This document shows, piece after piece, positions 1 through 8,996 of a stretch of DNA of 64,000 bases. The translations under genes were made by a program, and so were the position numbers. Source of the stretch: Myxococcus sp. RHSTA-1-4 (lineage in GTDB: Bacteria > Myxococcota > Myxococcia > Myxococcales > Myxococcaceae); NCBI RefSeq assembly GCF_020037125.1, contig NZ_JAIQDG010000026.1, positions 62,001 through 126,000 on the forward strand, given 5' to 3'. Within the stretch, counting starts at the first letter, position 1, and each line of letters opens with the position of its first letter. The notes beneath the pieces are model-generated. The model saw only the letters and a program-made list of their open reading frames with translations, made no database searches and was not told the origin of the DNA.

Positions 1-305
1 AGCTGCGGCGCCAGGTCATCCGCGAAGCGCTTGAGGGCCTCGGGCTCCGCGCCCATGCCCACCACCACCACGTTGCCCTGGCCACCGAAGCGCTTGCGCA
101 GCTTGTCGATGTCCTGGACGCTCGGGAAGTTCTTCGGCAGGAGGCCCACGAAGTCGGCGTTCAGGGTCAGCGTCCTCGAGAAGAAGACGCCCGCCACCGT
201 CAGCACCAGCGCCAGAACCAGCGCCTGGAAGGGCCGCCGGTGATTCCTCGCGGCCAGGCGACCCATCGCCCCCTCGAACCGCTCCGACCAACGCTTCTCA
301 CCCAT
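1..305 (-). CDS. RND/MMPL-family transporter, N-terminal fragment
   Basis: The gene starts at ATG 305-303 and runs off the left edge, so only about the first 101 residues are visible. After a short basic stretch (AARNHRRP) there is one hydrophobic segment (residues about 27-43), then LTLNADFVGLLPKNFPS, which is the start of the periplasmic loop of hydrophobe/RND transporters. The same layout (HRRP, membrane helix, LNANLVDLLPRSF, RFG) recurs in the divergent gene at 705, so the two are paralogues transcribed away from each other. Substrate cannot be told from the sequence; the family exports lipids, hopanoids or drugs. The paralogy with the neighbour makes the call firm despite truncation. Confidence 0.85.
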   Translation of the reverse strand, partial: MGEKRWSERFEGAMGRLAARNHRRPFQALVLALVLTVAGVFFSRTLTLNADFVGLLPKNFPSVQDIDKLRKRFGGQGNVVVVGMGAEPEALKRFADDLAPQ

Positions 306-704
306 GTTGCGGCACCTGCTGTGTTGATTGGCCGAAATCGTGGCCCACCTTGGGCACGCGCCAACCGGCGAGTCAACGCGTTTATGCCGGAAGGCGGAAA
401 GTAAGGTTACGAACGACCCCGCCTTTTTAATGGGGACACCGCGCGGATGCCCGCCTGTCCGCGGGGCCGTTTCCGCTGGAGGACGAGCCCTTGTAACCCA
501 CCTGAATCACGGCCATGAGCATGGCCCGTGCCGTTCCCCTGGAGGGCGGACGGGCAGGCTTCGGAGCCTGCACCGGCCTCCCGGAGTGGCCACGTTGCCC
601 CGCGACATGGGGTCCGCGCTGGCGGGCACCCGAGGGAGGGGATACCGCGCTGCCCTCCGCGCCATCGGAGGGCCGGTGGGCGTGGGGGCGGGCCACCGCA
701 CGTC
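306..704. other. 399-bp gap between divergent transporter genes
   Basis: No convincing gene. The gap must hold the promoters for the two divergent transporters. A TTGACT hexamer lies on the minus strand (complement of 371-376) but no good -10 follows. A short dyad CGCC-AACC-GGCG sits just before it. An in-frame extension of the plus-strand gene back to 528 is open but has the composition of non-coding DNA. Confidence 0.5.
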
Positions 705-3230
705 ATGGACTCGGACCCGGCGTCGAAGGCGGAACGGATGTGGATGGTGCGTGTGGAGCGCACCCTGGGCGCGGTGGCCGCGCGCAGCCACCGCCGGCCC
801 ACGCTCGCCCTGCTCCTGGCCGTGGTGCTGGCGGCGGTGGGGGGCCTGTTCGCCCGGAACCTCTCCCTCAACGCCAACCTGGTGGACCTGCTGCCGCGCT
901 CGTTCGAGAGCGTGAGGGACTTGCACACGCTGGAGCAACGCTTCGGCGCGCTCGGCTGGGTGGCGGTGGTGGGCGAGGGCGGAGACACCGAGTCGCTGAA
1001 GCGCTTCGCGGACGACCTGGCGCCGAAGCTGGAGGCGCTGCCCGGCATCCGCTTCGTGGAGGCGAAGCGGCCCAACGCCTTCTTCCGCGACAGGGCGCTC
1101 TACTTCCTGTCCGAGGAGGACCTGAGGGAGGTCCACCGCCGGCTGGAGGCGCGCATCGCCTGGGAGCGGAAGCAGGCCAACCCGCTCTACGTGGACCTGG
1201 TGGGCGAGGAGCCCCCATCCCTGGACTTCTCCGACCTGGAGCGGAAATACAGCGGCGGCGCCGGCCATCGGCTGTCCTCCAACGGGGGCGACTACTACCT
1301 GGACCCGATTGCGCGCCGCGTGGTGCTGCTGGCCAAGCCGGACACCACCTCCGCGGACCTGGGCTACTCGCGCCGCCTCATCGACGAGGTGCGCGAGGTG
1401 CTCGACGCGCAGGACCTGTCGAAGTACGGGCCCGGCTTCCAGGTGGACATCACCGGCACCTTCCAGAAGAAGATTGACCAGCAGGCGCAGATTGCCCGCG
1501 ACATCGCGGTGTCGTCCGCGGTGGCGCTGGGGCTGATGCTCCTCTACCTCCTCTTCCACTTCCGCGGCGCGCTGGCGGTGGGGCTGGTGCTGACACCGGT
1601 GGCGGTGGGGCTGGCGTGGACGTACGGGCTGGTGGCGCTGGTGTACGGGCAGGTGAATCTGCTGACGGGCTTCCTGGGCGCCATCCTCGGGGGCCTGGGC
1701 ATCGAACACGGCATCCACCTGCTGGGGCGCTACCTGCACCTGCGCGGCGAGGGCGCTTCCTCCGAGCAGGCCACGCGCGAATCCTTCGTCCACACGGGTG
1801 GCGCGGCGCTGGTCTCCGCGCTGGTGGCGGCCCTCACCTTCTTCGTGCTGGGCACCTCGCGCTTCCGCGCGTTCCGGGAGTTCGGCGTCATCGCCGGCGT
1901 GGGCATGGTGGTGCTCGTCGCCGCGTACGTGCTGGTGCTGCCCGCGCTGCTGGGGCTGACGTCGCGCTGGGGATGGCGGCCCCGGCGCTCGGCCACCACG
2001 CCCCCCCAGGCTCCCATGGGCCACATCCTGGTGCGGCGCCGCATCGTCCTCACCACCGTGTCGGCGGTGCTGCTCTTCGGACTGTTCACCCAGGTGACGC
2101 GGGTGCGCTTCGACTACGACTTCCGCTCGCTGGAGGACCAGGGCCTGCCGTCCTTCGTCCTGGACCGCGAGGTCAACCGCATCATCGGCTACTCGCAGAC
2201 GCCGGTGGTGGTGCTCACCGACACGCCGGAGCAGGAGCGGAAGGTGGCCCACGCGCTCCAGGAGGCCCAGCACGAGCGAGGCGAGGACTCCACCATCGAC
2301 TTCGTGGCCTCGTTGTCCTCGCTCGTTCCGCCGGCGCAGCGGGAGAAGCAGGCCCTGCTCCAGGACCTCGCTCGGCTGCTGGAGACGGTGCCGGAGGGAC
2401 GCCTGTCGCCGGAGCAGCGCGAGCAACTGGCGGAGCTGCGCCGCGAGGTCCGGGCCCGGCCCTTCACCCAGGCGGACCTGCCGCCCAGCGTGCGCCAGCA
2501 GTTCCAGAGCAGGCAGGGGAACCCGGGCGGCTTCGTGATGGTGTACCCGTCGGTGAGCCTGTCGGACGGGCAGGCCGTCCGCGCGCTGGCGCGCGAGGTG
2601 CGCGGCGTGCGGCTTCCGACCGGCGAGCGCGGCGCCGTGGCCGGCGAGGCCCTGGTGCTGGCGGACATCCTGGACATGGTGACGCGGGAGGGGCCGCGCA
2701 TCCTCGGCGGCGCGACGCTGGCGGTGCTGCTGGCCATGTGGGCGACGCTGGGCGGGCTGCGCATGGCGCTCCTGTGCCTGACGCCCACGGTGGTGTCGGT
2801 GCTGGCGCTGCTGGGGTTGATGCCGCTGCTGGGGGTGGAGTTCAACTACCTCAACATCCTCGTCGTCCCCGTGCTCATCGGCACCACGGTGGACGCGGGC
2901 GTGCACCTGCTGACGCGCCTGGCGGCTCCGGGCAGCGACTTCGTCGCGGTGTACTCGGAGACGGGGCGGGCCATCTGCGGCGGCCTGCTGACGAGCGCGG
3001 TGGGCTTCGGCGCGCTCTTCCTGGCGGACCACCCGGGCCTCAACTCCATTGGCGCGCTGGCCAACCTGGGCTTCGCCACCAACCTGCTCATCATGCTGGT
3101 GGCCTTCCCGGCCCTGCTGCTGATGCTGTCCGAGCGCCGGATGCGGCGGCGCCGGGCGCGCCGCACCAAGGAGAAGGCGCCAACGGTGGCGGGGCCTCCG
3201 GGCTCGAAGCCGGCGCCGCACGTGAGCTGA
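705..3230 (+). CDS. RND/MMPL-family membrane transporter
   Basis: An 841-residue inner-membrane exporter of the RND superfamily (MMPL/hopanoid-type). It has the expected two-fold repeat: TM1, then a large periplasmic loop starting LSLNANLVDLLPRSF; a membrane block with five or six helices around residues 265-430; a second TM near residue 450 followed by a second loop (RFDYDFRSLEDQG); and a last membrane block (residues about 660-810), where GTTVDAGVHLLTRL mirrors GLGIEHGIHLLGRYL in the first half. It ends in a basic tail. ATG 705 is chosen; ATG 738 behind GAAGGCGGA is also possible. It likely shares an mRNA with the lipoprotein gene 38 bp downstream. The substrate is unknown; proton coupling is assumed from the family. 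Confidence 0.9.
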   Translation: MDSDPASKAERMWMVRVERTLGAVAARSHRRPTLALLLAVVLAAVGGLFARNLSLNANLVDLLPRSFESVRDLHTLEQRFGALGWVAVVGEGGDTESLKRFADDLAPKLEALPGIRFVEAKRPNAFFRDRALYFLSEEDLREVHRRLEARIAWERKQANPLYVDLVGEEPPSLDFSDLERKYSGGAGHRLSSNGGDYYLDPIARRVVLLAKPDTTSADLGYSRRLIDEVREVLDAQDLSKYGPGFQVDITGTFQKKIDQQAQIARDIAVSSAVALGLMLLYLLFHFRGALAVGLVLTPVAVGLAWTYGLVALVYGQVNLLTGFLGAILGGLGIEHGIHLLGRYLHLRGEGASSEQATRESFVHTGGAALVSALVAALTFFVLGTSRFRAFREFGVIAGVGMVVLVAAYVLVLPALLGLTSRWGWRPRRSATTPPQAPMGHILVRRRIVLTTVSAVLLFGLFTQVTRVRFDYDFRSLEDQGLPSFVLDREVNRIIGYSQTPVVVLTDTPEQERKVAHALQEAQHERGEDSTIDFVASLSSLVPPAQREKQALLQDLARLLETVPEGRLSPEQREQLAELRREVRARPFTQADLPPSVRQQFQSRQGNPGGFVMVYPSVSLSDGQAVRALAREVRGVRLPTGERGAVAGEALVLADILDMVTREGPRILGGATLAVLLAMWATLGGLRMALLCLTPTVVSVLALLGLMPLLGVEFNYLNILVVPVLIGTTVDAGVHLLTRLAAPGSDFVAVYSETGRAICGGLLTSAVGFGALFLADHPGLNSIGALANLGFATNLLIMLVAFPALLLMLSERRMRRRRARRTKEKAPTVAGPPGSKPAPHVS

Positions 3231-3268
3231 ACGACTTGCAGTACGCACACCCAGGAAGGGAGGCAGCG

Positions 3269-3754
3269 ATGGCGAAGCACATGAAGGGGACTTGGTTGTG
3301 GGCGGGTGCGGTGGCGGGAACCCTGGCGCTGGGGACGGCGTGCAGCTCGACGGAGGCACCGGTGACGCTGGCGCAGGCGACGCCGAGCACGGGGCAGCCG
3401 AGCACAGGCCAGCCGAGCACGGGGACGGGAGGCACGGGCACCTCGACACCTGACACCACGGTGCCGGGCACCCCCACGACGACGCCGGGCACCGGGACGG
3501 GGACCACCGCGGCGCCGGGCACCGGGACGGGGACCACCGCGGCGCCGGGCACGGTCACCACGACTCCCGGGTACACCACGCCGCCGGGCACCACCACCGC
3601 GGCTCCGGGAACGGAGCTGTACGGCTCGGACGCGGGCGTGGGCGGCTCCGGCATTGGGACGACGCCCGGGCTGAGCCCGAATCCCAGCGGCTCGTCCAGC
3701 ACGTTCCAGCCGCCCGCCGGCACCTCCGTGCTCGACGGCGGCACCGGCTTCTAG
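3269..3754 (+). CDS. Thr/Pro/Gly-rich repeat lipoprotein
   Basis: A 161-residue predicted lipoprotein of unknown function. A basic N-terminus and hydrophobic stretch lead to LALGTAC, with Cys26 the probable lipidated residue. The mature part is almost all Thr, Pro, Gly and Ala in short repeats (STGQP three times; GTGTGTTAAP twice) and lacks any enzyme motif, so it looks like a stalk or spacer on the cell surface. The ribosome site GGAAGGGAGG lies just before ATG 3269. It follows the transporter gene by 38 bp and probably shares its transcript, ending at the hairpin at 3787. A second protein of similar style lies at 4888. Confidence 0.8.
   Translation: MAKHMKGTWLWAGAVAGTLALGTACSSTEAPVTLAQATPSTGQPSTGQPSTGTGGTGTSTPDTTVPGTPTTTPGTGTGTTAAPGTGTGTTAAPGTVTTTPGYTTPPGTTTAAPGTELYGSDAGVGGSGIGTTPGLSPNPSGSSSTFQPPAGTSVLDGGTGF
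3491..3550 (+). repeat. Exact 30-bp tandem repeat, two copies
   Basis: Two identical adjacent 30-bp units (3491-3520 and 3521-3550) inside the lipoprotein gene encode the duplicated GTGTGTTAAPG stretch. The perfect DNA identity points to a recent slippage event. Confidence 0.9.
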
Positions 3755-3786
3755 GCCACCGGGCAAGGCACGGCACAGACGCCCCC

Positions 3787-3817
3787 GCGGCGAGCACGTC
3801 ACGCGCGTGCTCGCCGC
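3787..3817 (+). terminator. Terminator hairpin after the lipoprotein gene
   Basis: A perfect 12-bp stem, GCGGCGAGCACG pairing with CGTGCTCGCCGC around a 7-nt loop, followed by CTTCTTC. It would end the transporter-lipoprotein transcript. Confidence 0.75.
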
Positions 3818-4020
3818 TTCTTCATCGGTGAAGCGGCGGGCCCGGGACGGATGCCGTGCATGTCATCATCGGCGCTGATGGGCGCGCCCCGGCGTGTTCT
3901 CCCCATGGCGCTGCTGTCCGGCCCACGCGCCGCGACTCACCGCGAGTGAGCGCGCGCGCGCCCGGGTCTCATGCGCCGCCGCTGGACAGCAAGCCCCGCG
4001 CCTGCTTTGTCCCGCGGGCG

Positions 4021-4734
4021 ATGAGCACCACCGCGTCCCGAATCCTCTCGCTGCGCGTGGGCCTGCCCCGCGAGCTGGGCACTGCCGGCGCCGCCCACCC
4101 CATGGAGCGGCCGTGGACGAGCGCCATCTTCAAGGAGCCGATATCCGGGCCGGTGTGGCTGTCCCGCACGGGCTTCGCGGGAGACGGCCAGGCGGACCTC
4201 AAGGTGCACGGCGGCGTGGAGAAGGCCGTGCTCGCGTACGCCGCCGCGCACTACGACTTCTGGCGCCAGCGCCTGGAGCGCGCCGACGTGGGCCCGGGGG
4301 CCTTCGGGGAGAACCTCGTCCTCTCCGGCGGCGCGGAGGACAGCGCCTGCATCGGCGACGTGCTCCGCCTCGGAGGCGCGCGCGTGCAGGTGTCCCAGCC
4401 TCGCCAGCCCTGCTGGAAACCGGCGCGCCGCTGGGGACACAAGGACCTGTCGCTGCTCATCCAGGAGACGGGGCGCACCGGCTGGTACTACCGCGTGCTG
4501 GAGGAAGGCTCCGTGCGCGAGGGTGACGCGGTGGAGTTGCTCGAGCGTCCCTTCCCCGCCTTCACCGTCGCCTTCGCCAACCACGCCATGCACGGGCACG
4601 ACCCCGACGCGGCGGCCGCGCTGGCGGAGTGCCCGCTGCTGTCACCGGGCTGGCGAGAGTCGCTGCGCCGCCGCGCGCGGGGCACCCGGGGCGACGACCG
4701 CCCCCGTCTGGAAGGGCCCAACTCCGCCGGCTGA
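4021..4734 (+). CDS. MOSC-domain protein (YiiM-like)
   Basis: A 237-residue protein of the MOSC family (molybdenum cofactor sulfurase C-terminal domain), closest in layout to YiiM, which reduces N-hydroxylated bases using molybdenum cofactor. The MOSC domain covers residues about 30-170: DGQADLKVHGGVEKAVLAY, GAFGENLVLSG, and SQPRQPCWKPARRWG holding the conserved Cys that would bind the cofactor. A short YiiM-like C-terminal domain follows. The ATG at 4021 is chosen because the protein from here matches family length; the ribosome site is weak. It stands alone between two terminators. Function is inferred from the family. Confidence 0.85.
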   Translation: MSTTASRILSLRVGLPRELGTAGAAHPMERPWTSAIFKEPISGPVWLSRTGFAGDGQADLKVHGGVEKAVLAYAAAHYDFWRQRLERADVGPGAFGENLVLSGGAEDSACIGDVLRLGGARVQVSQPRQPCWKPARRWGHKDLSLLIQETGRTGWYYRVLEEGSVREGDAVELLERPFPAFTVAFANHAMHGHDPDAAAALAECPLLSPGWRESLRRRARGTRGDDRPRLEGPNSAG

Positions 4735-4780
4735 AGGACACGCCCGGCCCGACAAGTTGTCCCCAGGTCCTGTTCCCGGC

Positions 4781-4801
4781 GCCGCCCGAAGAGCGGGCGG
4801 C
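4781..4801 (+). terminator. Terminator-like hairpin after the MOSC gene
   Basis: An 8-bp stem, GCCGCCCG with CGGGCGGC around AAGAG, 46 bp past the stop codon. There is no T-run after it. Confidence 0.5.
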
Positions 4802-4887
4802 CGGAGGGGCGCACCCTGCACACCGGATATCGGCTGCTCACGTTCCGGTCGCAGCAGCGAGCAACCCTCAACCCGGGAGTGCAGACC

Positions 4888-5466
4888 ATGAAGAAGTTCC
4901 TCAAGACGAAGCTCGTCGTCGCGTCCCTCACCGCCGGCGTCCTCGCGTTCGGTACCGCCTGTAAGTCGGACTCGGGCGCGACAAAGGAAGAACCCGCCGC
5001 GCCGTCCACCACGGGCGGCGACACCGGAACCACGGGCGGCGACACCGGAACCACGGGCGGCGACACCGGGACCACGCCTCCGGGCACGGGCGGCACGGGC
5101 ACGGAGCCTGGCATGGAGCCGGTGGAGCCGGGCACGGAGCCCGGCATGGAGCCGGGCACGGGCGGCACGGGCACTGAGCCTGGCATGGAGCCGGTGGAGC
5201 CTGGCATGGAGCCGGTGGAGCCCGGCATGGAGCCGGTGGAGCCCGGCATGGAGCCGGTGGAGCCGGGCACGGGCGGCACGGGCACGGATGAACCGGCCAC
5301 CGGCAGAGACGTGGACACGGGCGACATGGGTCCGGGCACGGGCAGGGGCGACGTGGGTACCGGCGCGGGTGACACGGGCACCAGCGACGACACCTCCATG
5401 GACCCGTCGGGCACGAGCGGCAGCACGGGCACCAGCACCGACCCGGGGACCGGCGGCAGCAAGTAA
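4888..5466 (+). CDS. Gly/Glu/Pro/Thr-rich repeat lipoprotein
   Basis: A 192-residue predicted lipoprotein of unknown function. The signal peptide MKKFLKTKLVVASLTAG leads to AFGTAC with Cys25 as the lipid site. The mature part is low complexity: TTGGDTG repeats, then four perfect 7-residue units GMEPVEP, then Gly/Thr/Asp-rich sequence. It is acidic and probably extended. ATG 4888 is preferred over GTG 4879 because GGGAG lies 8 nt upstream of the ATG. It resembles the lipoprotein at 3269 in signal peptide and style, so the two may be distant paralogues. A strong hairpin follows at 5502. Confidence 0.8.
   Translation: MKKFLKTKLVVASLTAGVLAFGTACKSDSGATKEEPAAPSTTGGDTGTTGGDTGTTGGDTGTTPPGTGGTGTEPGMEPVEPGTEPGMEPGTGGTGTEPGMEPVEPGMEPVEPGMEPVEPGMEPVEPGTGGTGTDEPATGRDVDTGDMGPGTGRGDVGTGAGDTGTSDDTSMDPSGTSGSTGTSTDPGTGGSK
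5182..5265 (+). repeat. 21-bp tandem repeat, four copies
   Basis: Four consecutive 21-bp units starting at 5182, 5203, 5224 and 5245 differ by only a base or so and encode GMEPVEP each time. A further single copy lies upstream near 5111. Copy number is likely to vary between strains. Confidence 0.9.
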
Positions 5467-5501
5467 CCCGGCGCCCGGCCTGACAGCTTGAAGCCGGGGA
5501 A

Positions 5502-5530
5502 GGTGCCCGCGCGTGAACAGCGCGGGCACC
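5502..5530 (+). terminator. Terminator hairpin after the repeat lipoprotein
   Basis: A perfect 11-bp stem, GGTGCCCGCGC with GCGCGGGCACC around a 7-nt loop, followed by GCCATTTC. Confidence 0.75.
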
Positions 5531-5622
5531 GCCATTTCAGGGGCCGTTGAAATCCCGTGGCGGCATGCCCACTCCGAAGGCATACCTCGGCACGCTGCCC
5601 ACACCCCTGCCCCCTCGCCCCC

Positions 5623-7338
5623 ATGAAACAGTACGAGAAGAAGCTCGACGCTCAAGGCCGCCCCTACCTGGAGACGTCCCTGCCGGGGCTGTTGCTCACC
5701 CGCCTGCCACTGCTCAACAAGGTCACCTCCTTCACCTGGGAGGAGCGCGAGGCCTTCGGCCTGATGGGCCTGCTGCCCACGCATGTCTCCTCGCTGGAAG
5801 AACAGGTGGAGCGCTCCTACGACAACTTCAAGAGCTTCCGCACCGACCTGGAGAAGCACGTCTTCCTGCGCGCGCTCCAGGACCGCAGCGAGGTGCTCTT
5901 CTACGCGCTCCTCGACAAGCACATCGAGGAGATGATGCCCATCATCTACACCCCCACGGTGGCGCAGGCGGTGGAGCAGTTCAGCCGCATCTACCGCTAC
6001 CCCCGCGGGCTGGTGGTGAACCCGGAGAACATCGACCGCATCGACTCGCTGCTGGAGAACACGCCCTTCCCGGACGTGCAGCTCATCGTCGCCACCGACA
6101 ACGAGGGCATCCTCGGCATCGGCGACCAGGGCTTCGGCGGGCTGGGCATCTGCATCGGCAAGCTGTCGCTGTACACGGCGGCCGCCGGCATCGACCCGGC
6201 GGTGACGCTGCCGGTGGAGCTGGACGTGGGCACCCACCGGCAGGACCTGCTGGACGACCCGCTCTACCTCGGCGTGCGGATGAGGCGCCTGGAGGGCCAG
6301 GCCTATGACGACTTCATCCACCGCTTCGTCACCGCGCTCCAGCGCCGCTTCCCCCGCGTGCTCCTGCAGTGGGAGGACTTCAGCAAGCAGAAGGCCTTCG
6401 ACGTGCTGGAGCGCTACCAGGACGTGCTGCCGTCGCTCAACGACGACATCCAGGGCACGGGCGCGGTGGTGCTCGCGGGCCTGCTGGCGGCGTCCCGGCG
6501 CAGCCAGCAGCCGCTGGCGCAGCAGACCTTCGTCGTCCACGGCGCGGGCGCGGGCGGCGTGGGCGTGGCGCGGCAGATTGTCCGCGGACTCCAGCTCCAG
6601 GGCCTGAGCCTGGAGGCGGCGCGCGAGCGCATCTTCCTCATCGACTCCAAGGGCCTCATCCTGAAGGACCGCAAGGGGCTGGAGCCGTACAAGCGCGAGC
6701 TGGCACAGGACCCGGCGCGAGTGGCGGGCTGGAAGCTCCAGGGCGCCATCCCCTCGCTGCTGGAGACGGTGCGCGAGGCGAAGGTGACGGTGCTGCTGGG
6801 ACTGTCCGGCCAGCGCGGCGCGTTCGGCGAGGAGGTGGTGCGCGAGGTGGCGCGCCACACGCCGTACCCCATCGTATTCGCGCTGTCGAACCCCACGGCC
6901 AACAGCGAGGCGGCTCCGGAGGACGTCTACCGCTGGACGGCCGGCCGGGCGCTGGTGGCCACGGGCAGCCCCTTCCCCGACGTGGAGTGGGCGGGCACGC
7001 GCCACCCGGTGGGCCAGGGCAACAACGCGTTCATCTTCCCGGGCCTGGGGCTGGGCGTGCTCACCTGCCGCGCGCGGAAGGTGACGGACGGCATGCTCAC
7101 CGCCGCGTCGCTGGAGCTCAGCGGGTACGTGGATGCGCAGCGGCTGGCGCAGGGTGGCCTCTACCCGCGCATGGACCGCATCCGCACCGCCAGCAAGCGG
7201 GTGGCGCTGGCCGTCATCCACCAGGCCGTGAAGGACGGCGTCTGCGAAGAGCAACTCCCCGAGGACCTGGAGACCCACCTGGAGAAGCAGATGTGGAGGC
7301 CGGTGTTCCTCCCCATCCGCCCGGCACGGGGCGGCTGA
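5623..7338 (+). CDS. maeA: NAD-dependent malic enzyme
   Basis: A 571-residue oxaloacetate-decarboxylating malate dehydrogenase that converts malate to pyruvate and CO2 with NAD, close to the usual 565 residues of MaeA. Conserved features: IYTPTVAQAVEQF (Tyr109 as proton donor), ATDNEGILGIGDQG, GKLSLYTAAAG (Lys180, catalytic), QWEDFSKQKAF (Glu251/Asp252, metal), LNDDIQGTG (Asp275) and the dinucleotide site VHGAGAGGVGVA at about 305-316. ATG 5623 is chosen because the protein then starts like its family; upstream in-frame codons look non-coding. It stands alone. The long form and the Rossmann loop suggest NAD rather than NADP, which is not proven here. Confidence 0.93.
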   Translation: MKQYEKKLDAQGRPYLETSLPGLLLTRLPLLNKVTSFTWEEREAFGLMGLLPTHVSSLEEQVERSYDNFKSFRTDLEKHVFLRALQDRSEVLFYALLDKHIEEMMPIIYTPTVAQAVEQFSRIYRYPRGLVVNPENIDRIDSLLENTPFPDVQLIVATDNEGILGIGDQGFGGLGICIGKLSLYTAAAGIDPAVTLPVELDVGTHRQDLLDDPLYLGVRMRRLEGQAYDDFIHRFVTALQRRFPRVLLQWEDFSKQKAFDVLERYQDVLPSLNDDIQGTGAVVLAGLLAASRRSQQPLAQQTFVVHGAGAGGVGVARQIVRGLQLQGLSLEAARERIFLIDSKGLILKDRKGLEPYKRELAQDPARVAGWKLQGAIPSLLETVREAKVTVLLGLSGQRGAFGEEVVREVARHTPYPIVFALSNPTANSEAAPEDVYRWTAGRALVATGSPFPDVEWAGTRHPVGQGNNAFIFPGLGLGVLTCRARKVTDGMLTAASLELSGYVDAQRLAQGGLYPRMDRIRTASKRVALAVIHQAVKDGVCEEQLPEDLETHLEKQMWRPVFLPIRPARGG

Positions 7339-7640
7339 GGCCTCGAGGCAACTCCGCCTCACGGGCTTCGCTCACGTCACGCTGACGCCTGGATGGCGCT
7401 CGGGCCGGTCCCCGGACACCCGTCGTCCCGGGGCCTGCTTGAGCGGCCGCCCAGGCCCTGGCAGCGTTGCCCCATGACCCCGGACAGGGAGCAGCCGGGC
7501 AGGCAGGCCCACGCCGCTCCGGCGGCGCTTCCGAGCGACGTGGAGCCTGGGCGGCCGGCACTGCGCGTCGGTGGCACCTTCGAGGCCGGACAGACACGCT
7601 ATCGCCGAGGGGTACGAGGTTTGAAAACGGGTGGGGACCG
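7339..7640. other. 302-bp gap without a recognisable gene
   Basis: Open frames here have no coding character. The stretch probably carries the leader of the gene at 7641. A GAGGGGTACGAGG-like purine stretch and GGTGGGG lie just before that start. No clear terminator for the malic enzyme gene was seen. Confidence 0.4.
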
Positions 7641-8912
7641 ATGAGTGTGAAGCTGCTGCTGGCCGGCCGGCGAGGAGGGGGCGAGTCCCTCTTCTCGCCC
7701 CCCGAGGAGGCACAGTCCTGGCTGCGGCGCGTGGAGGGCTGGTTCCACGAGCACACCGGCGAACTGCTGGAAGGCCTCCACCGCGGCACCGGCCCCCTGG
7801 GCGCCCCCATGCTCCGGCTGCGCCTGCACCCCGCCGCGAGCGAAATCTCCCTCGTCGCGGCCAGCGGCGGCCGGCTCGTCGTCTCCGCGGAGACGTCCGC
7901 GGTGGGCCCCGGCTACCACGTCTTCCTGTGTGACACGCTGAAGGTGATGGGCGAGGCGCTCGGGGTGACGTGGGCGGACGCGAACGAGGCCGCGAGCATG
8001 GGCGACCCGACGGGCTACTTCCACACGGGCGAAGCGGGCCCGGTGGAGGTGTACATGCTGGCGTCCATCCAGGAGTCCGTCGCCCGGGTGCTGCGCATGC
8101 GCCGCCTGGGAGAGTCCGGCTTCGGGCTCTCCATGCGCTTCGGCCACACCTTCGAGCACCCGGGCGCGCTGCTGACACCGCTGGGGCCTCGCGACGAACG
8201 GTGGCTGCGCAACGTGTACGACGACCCGCGCCTGGGCATCGACGTGTTCCCCTGGTGGAAGCCCGGCATCCACGCACGCACGCGGCTGAACCGCGCGCTG
8301 TGCCGCCTGTGGACGGACGTGGTGTGGCGCCCGCCCCTGCTGGACGAGGAGCGCGGGCGGCTGCGCGACGTGGCCCGCCTGCTGGAGCTGGCGTGGCGCG
8401 AGGACCCGGCGCTGCCCTACCCCTGGCGCGAGTGGCAGGAGGTGCTCGGCTACCTGGGCGTGGGCGGCACGCTGGCGGAAGAGGTCCGCCGCCGCGCGGC
8501 CCAGGCCCGGGGAGGCCCGCCCATGGGCTACCGGCGCGGCGCCGTGCAGGTGGCGCTTCCGGAGGGCTGGGAGATTCGCATCCCCGGCTCGCTCGCGGAG
8601 GCGCACCTCCAGGACGGCACGTGGGTGGCGAGGGACCACCGGCGCAGCGTGCGCTTCGTTCCACTGGAGGACGGAGCGGAGGACAGCCTCGCGCCCACCA
8701 GCGCCGAGCGCCGCGCGCTGGAACTGGAACACCACGGCAAGCGGGTGAGTGGCCGCGCCTCGCTGCACGTCGAGCCGGGCGAGTGCCGCCTGACGGCACT
8801 GTGCAGCTCCGGCAGGCGCCGGGCCCTCTGCGTGGTGAGCTTCGACGACCCGGACGAGCAGGACTGGGCGCTGGGAACCTGGCGCTCACTGGACCATGCC
8901 GCCGCCGCCTGA
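7641..8912 (+). CDS. Protein of unknown function, 423 residues
   Basis: I do not recognise this protein. It is soluble (no signal peptide or membrane helix) and seems to have two parts: residues 1-about 300, rich in Trp and Arg (SWLRRVEGWFHEHTGELLEG; ERWLRNVYDDPRLGIDVFPWW), and a C-terminal part with a beta-strand pattern (QVALPEGWEIRIPGSLAEAH; RRSVRFVPLEDG), which resembles the ligand-free sandwich seen at the end of some stress proteins. ATG 7641 follows GGTGGGGACCG. The next gene begins 84 bp downstream in the same direction and could share a promoter. Confidence 0.7.
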   Translation: MSVKLLLAGRRGGGESLFSPPEEAQSWLRRVEGWFHEHTGELLEGLHRGTGPLGAPMLRLRLHPAASEISLVAASGGRLVVSAETSAVGPGYHVFLCDTLKVMGEALGVTWADANEAASMGDPTGYFHTGEAGPVEVYMLASIQESVARVLRMRRLGESGFGLSMRFGHTFEHPGALLTPLGPRDERWLRNVYDDPRLGIDVFPWWKPGIHARTRLNRALCRLWTDVVWRPPLLDEERGRLRDVARLLELAWREDPALPYPWREWQEVLGYLGVGGTLAEEVRRRAAQARGGPPMGYRRGAVQVALPEGWEIRIPGSLAEAHLQDGTWVARDHRRSVRFVPLEDGAEDSLAPTSAERRALELEHHGKRVSGRASLHVEPGECRLTALCSSGRRRALCVVSFDDPDEQDWALGTWRSLDHAAAA

Positions 8913-8996
8913 CCGGTGTTCCACCAGCTCCGGGGCTGAGAGCCACCGTGTGTCCGTGCTAGCGTGAGCCCCGAGTCCTCAGGGGGCACGCGCGGC

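Noticed and set aside
507-3449. A 980-residue open frame on the minus strand opposite the RND transporter
   Set aside because: It is an antisense shadow: His/Gln/Arg-rich with no domain pattern, and the plus-strand frame has membrane helices and family motifs. High GC keeps such frames open.
4642-7362. A 906-residue minus-strand frame over the lipoprotein and malic enzyme genes
   Set aside because: It crosses several real genes, including the terminator at 5502, and has no recognisable protein character.
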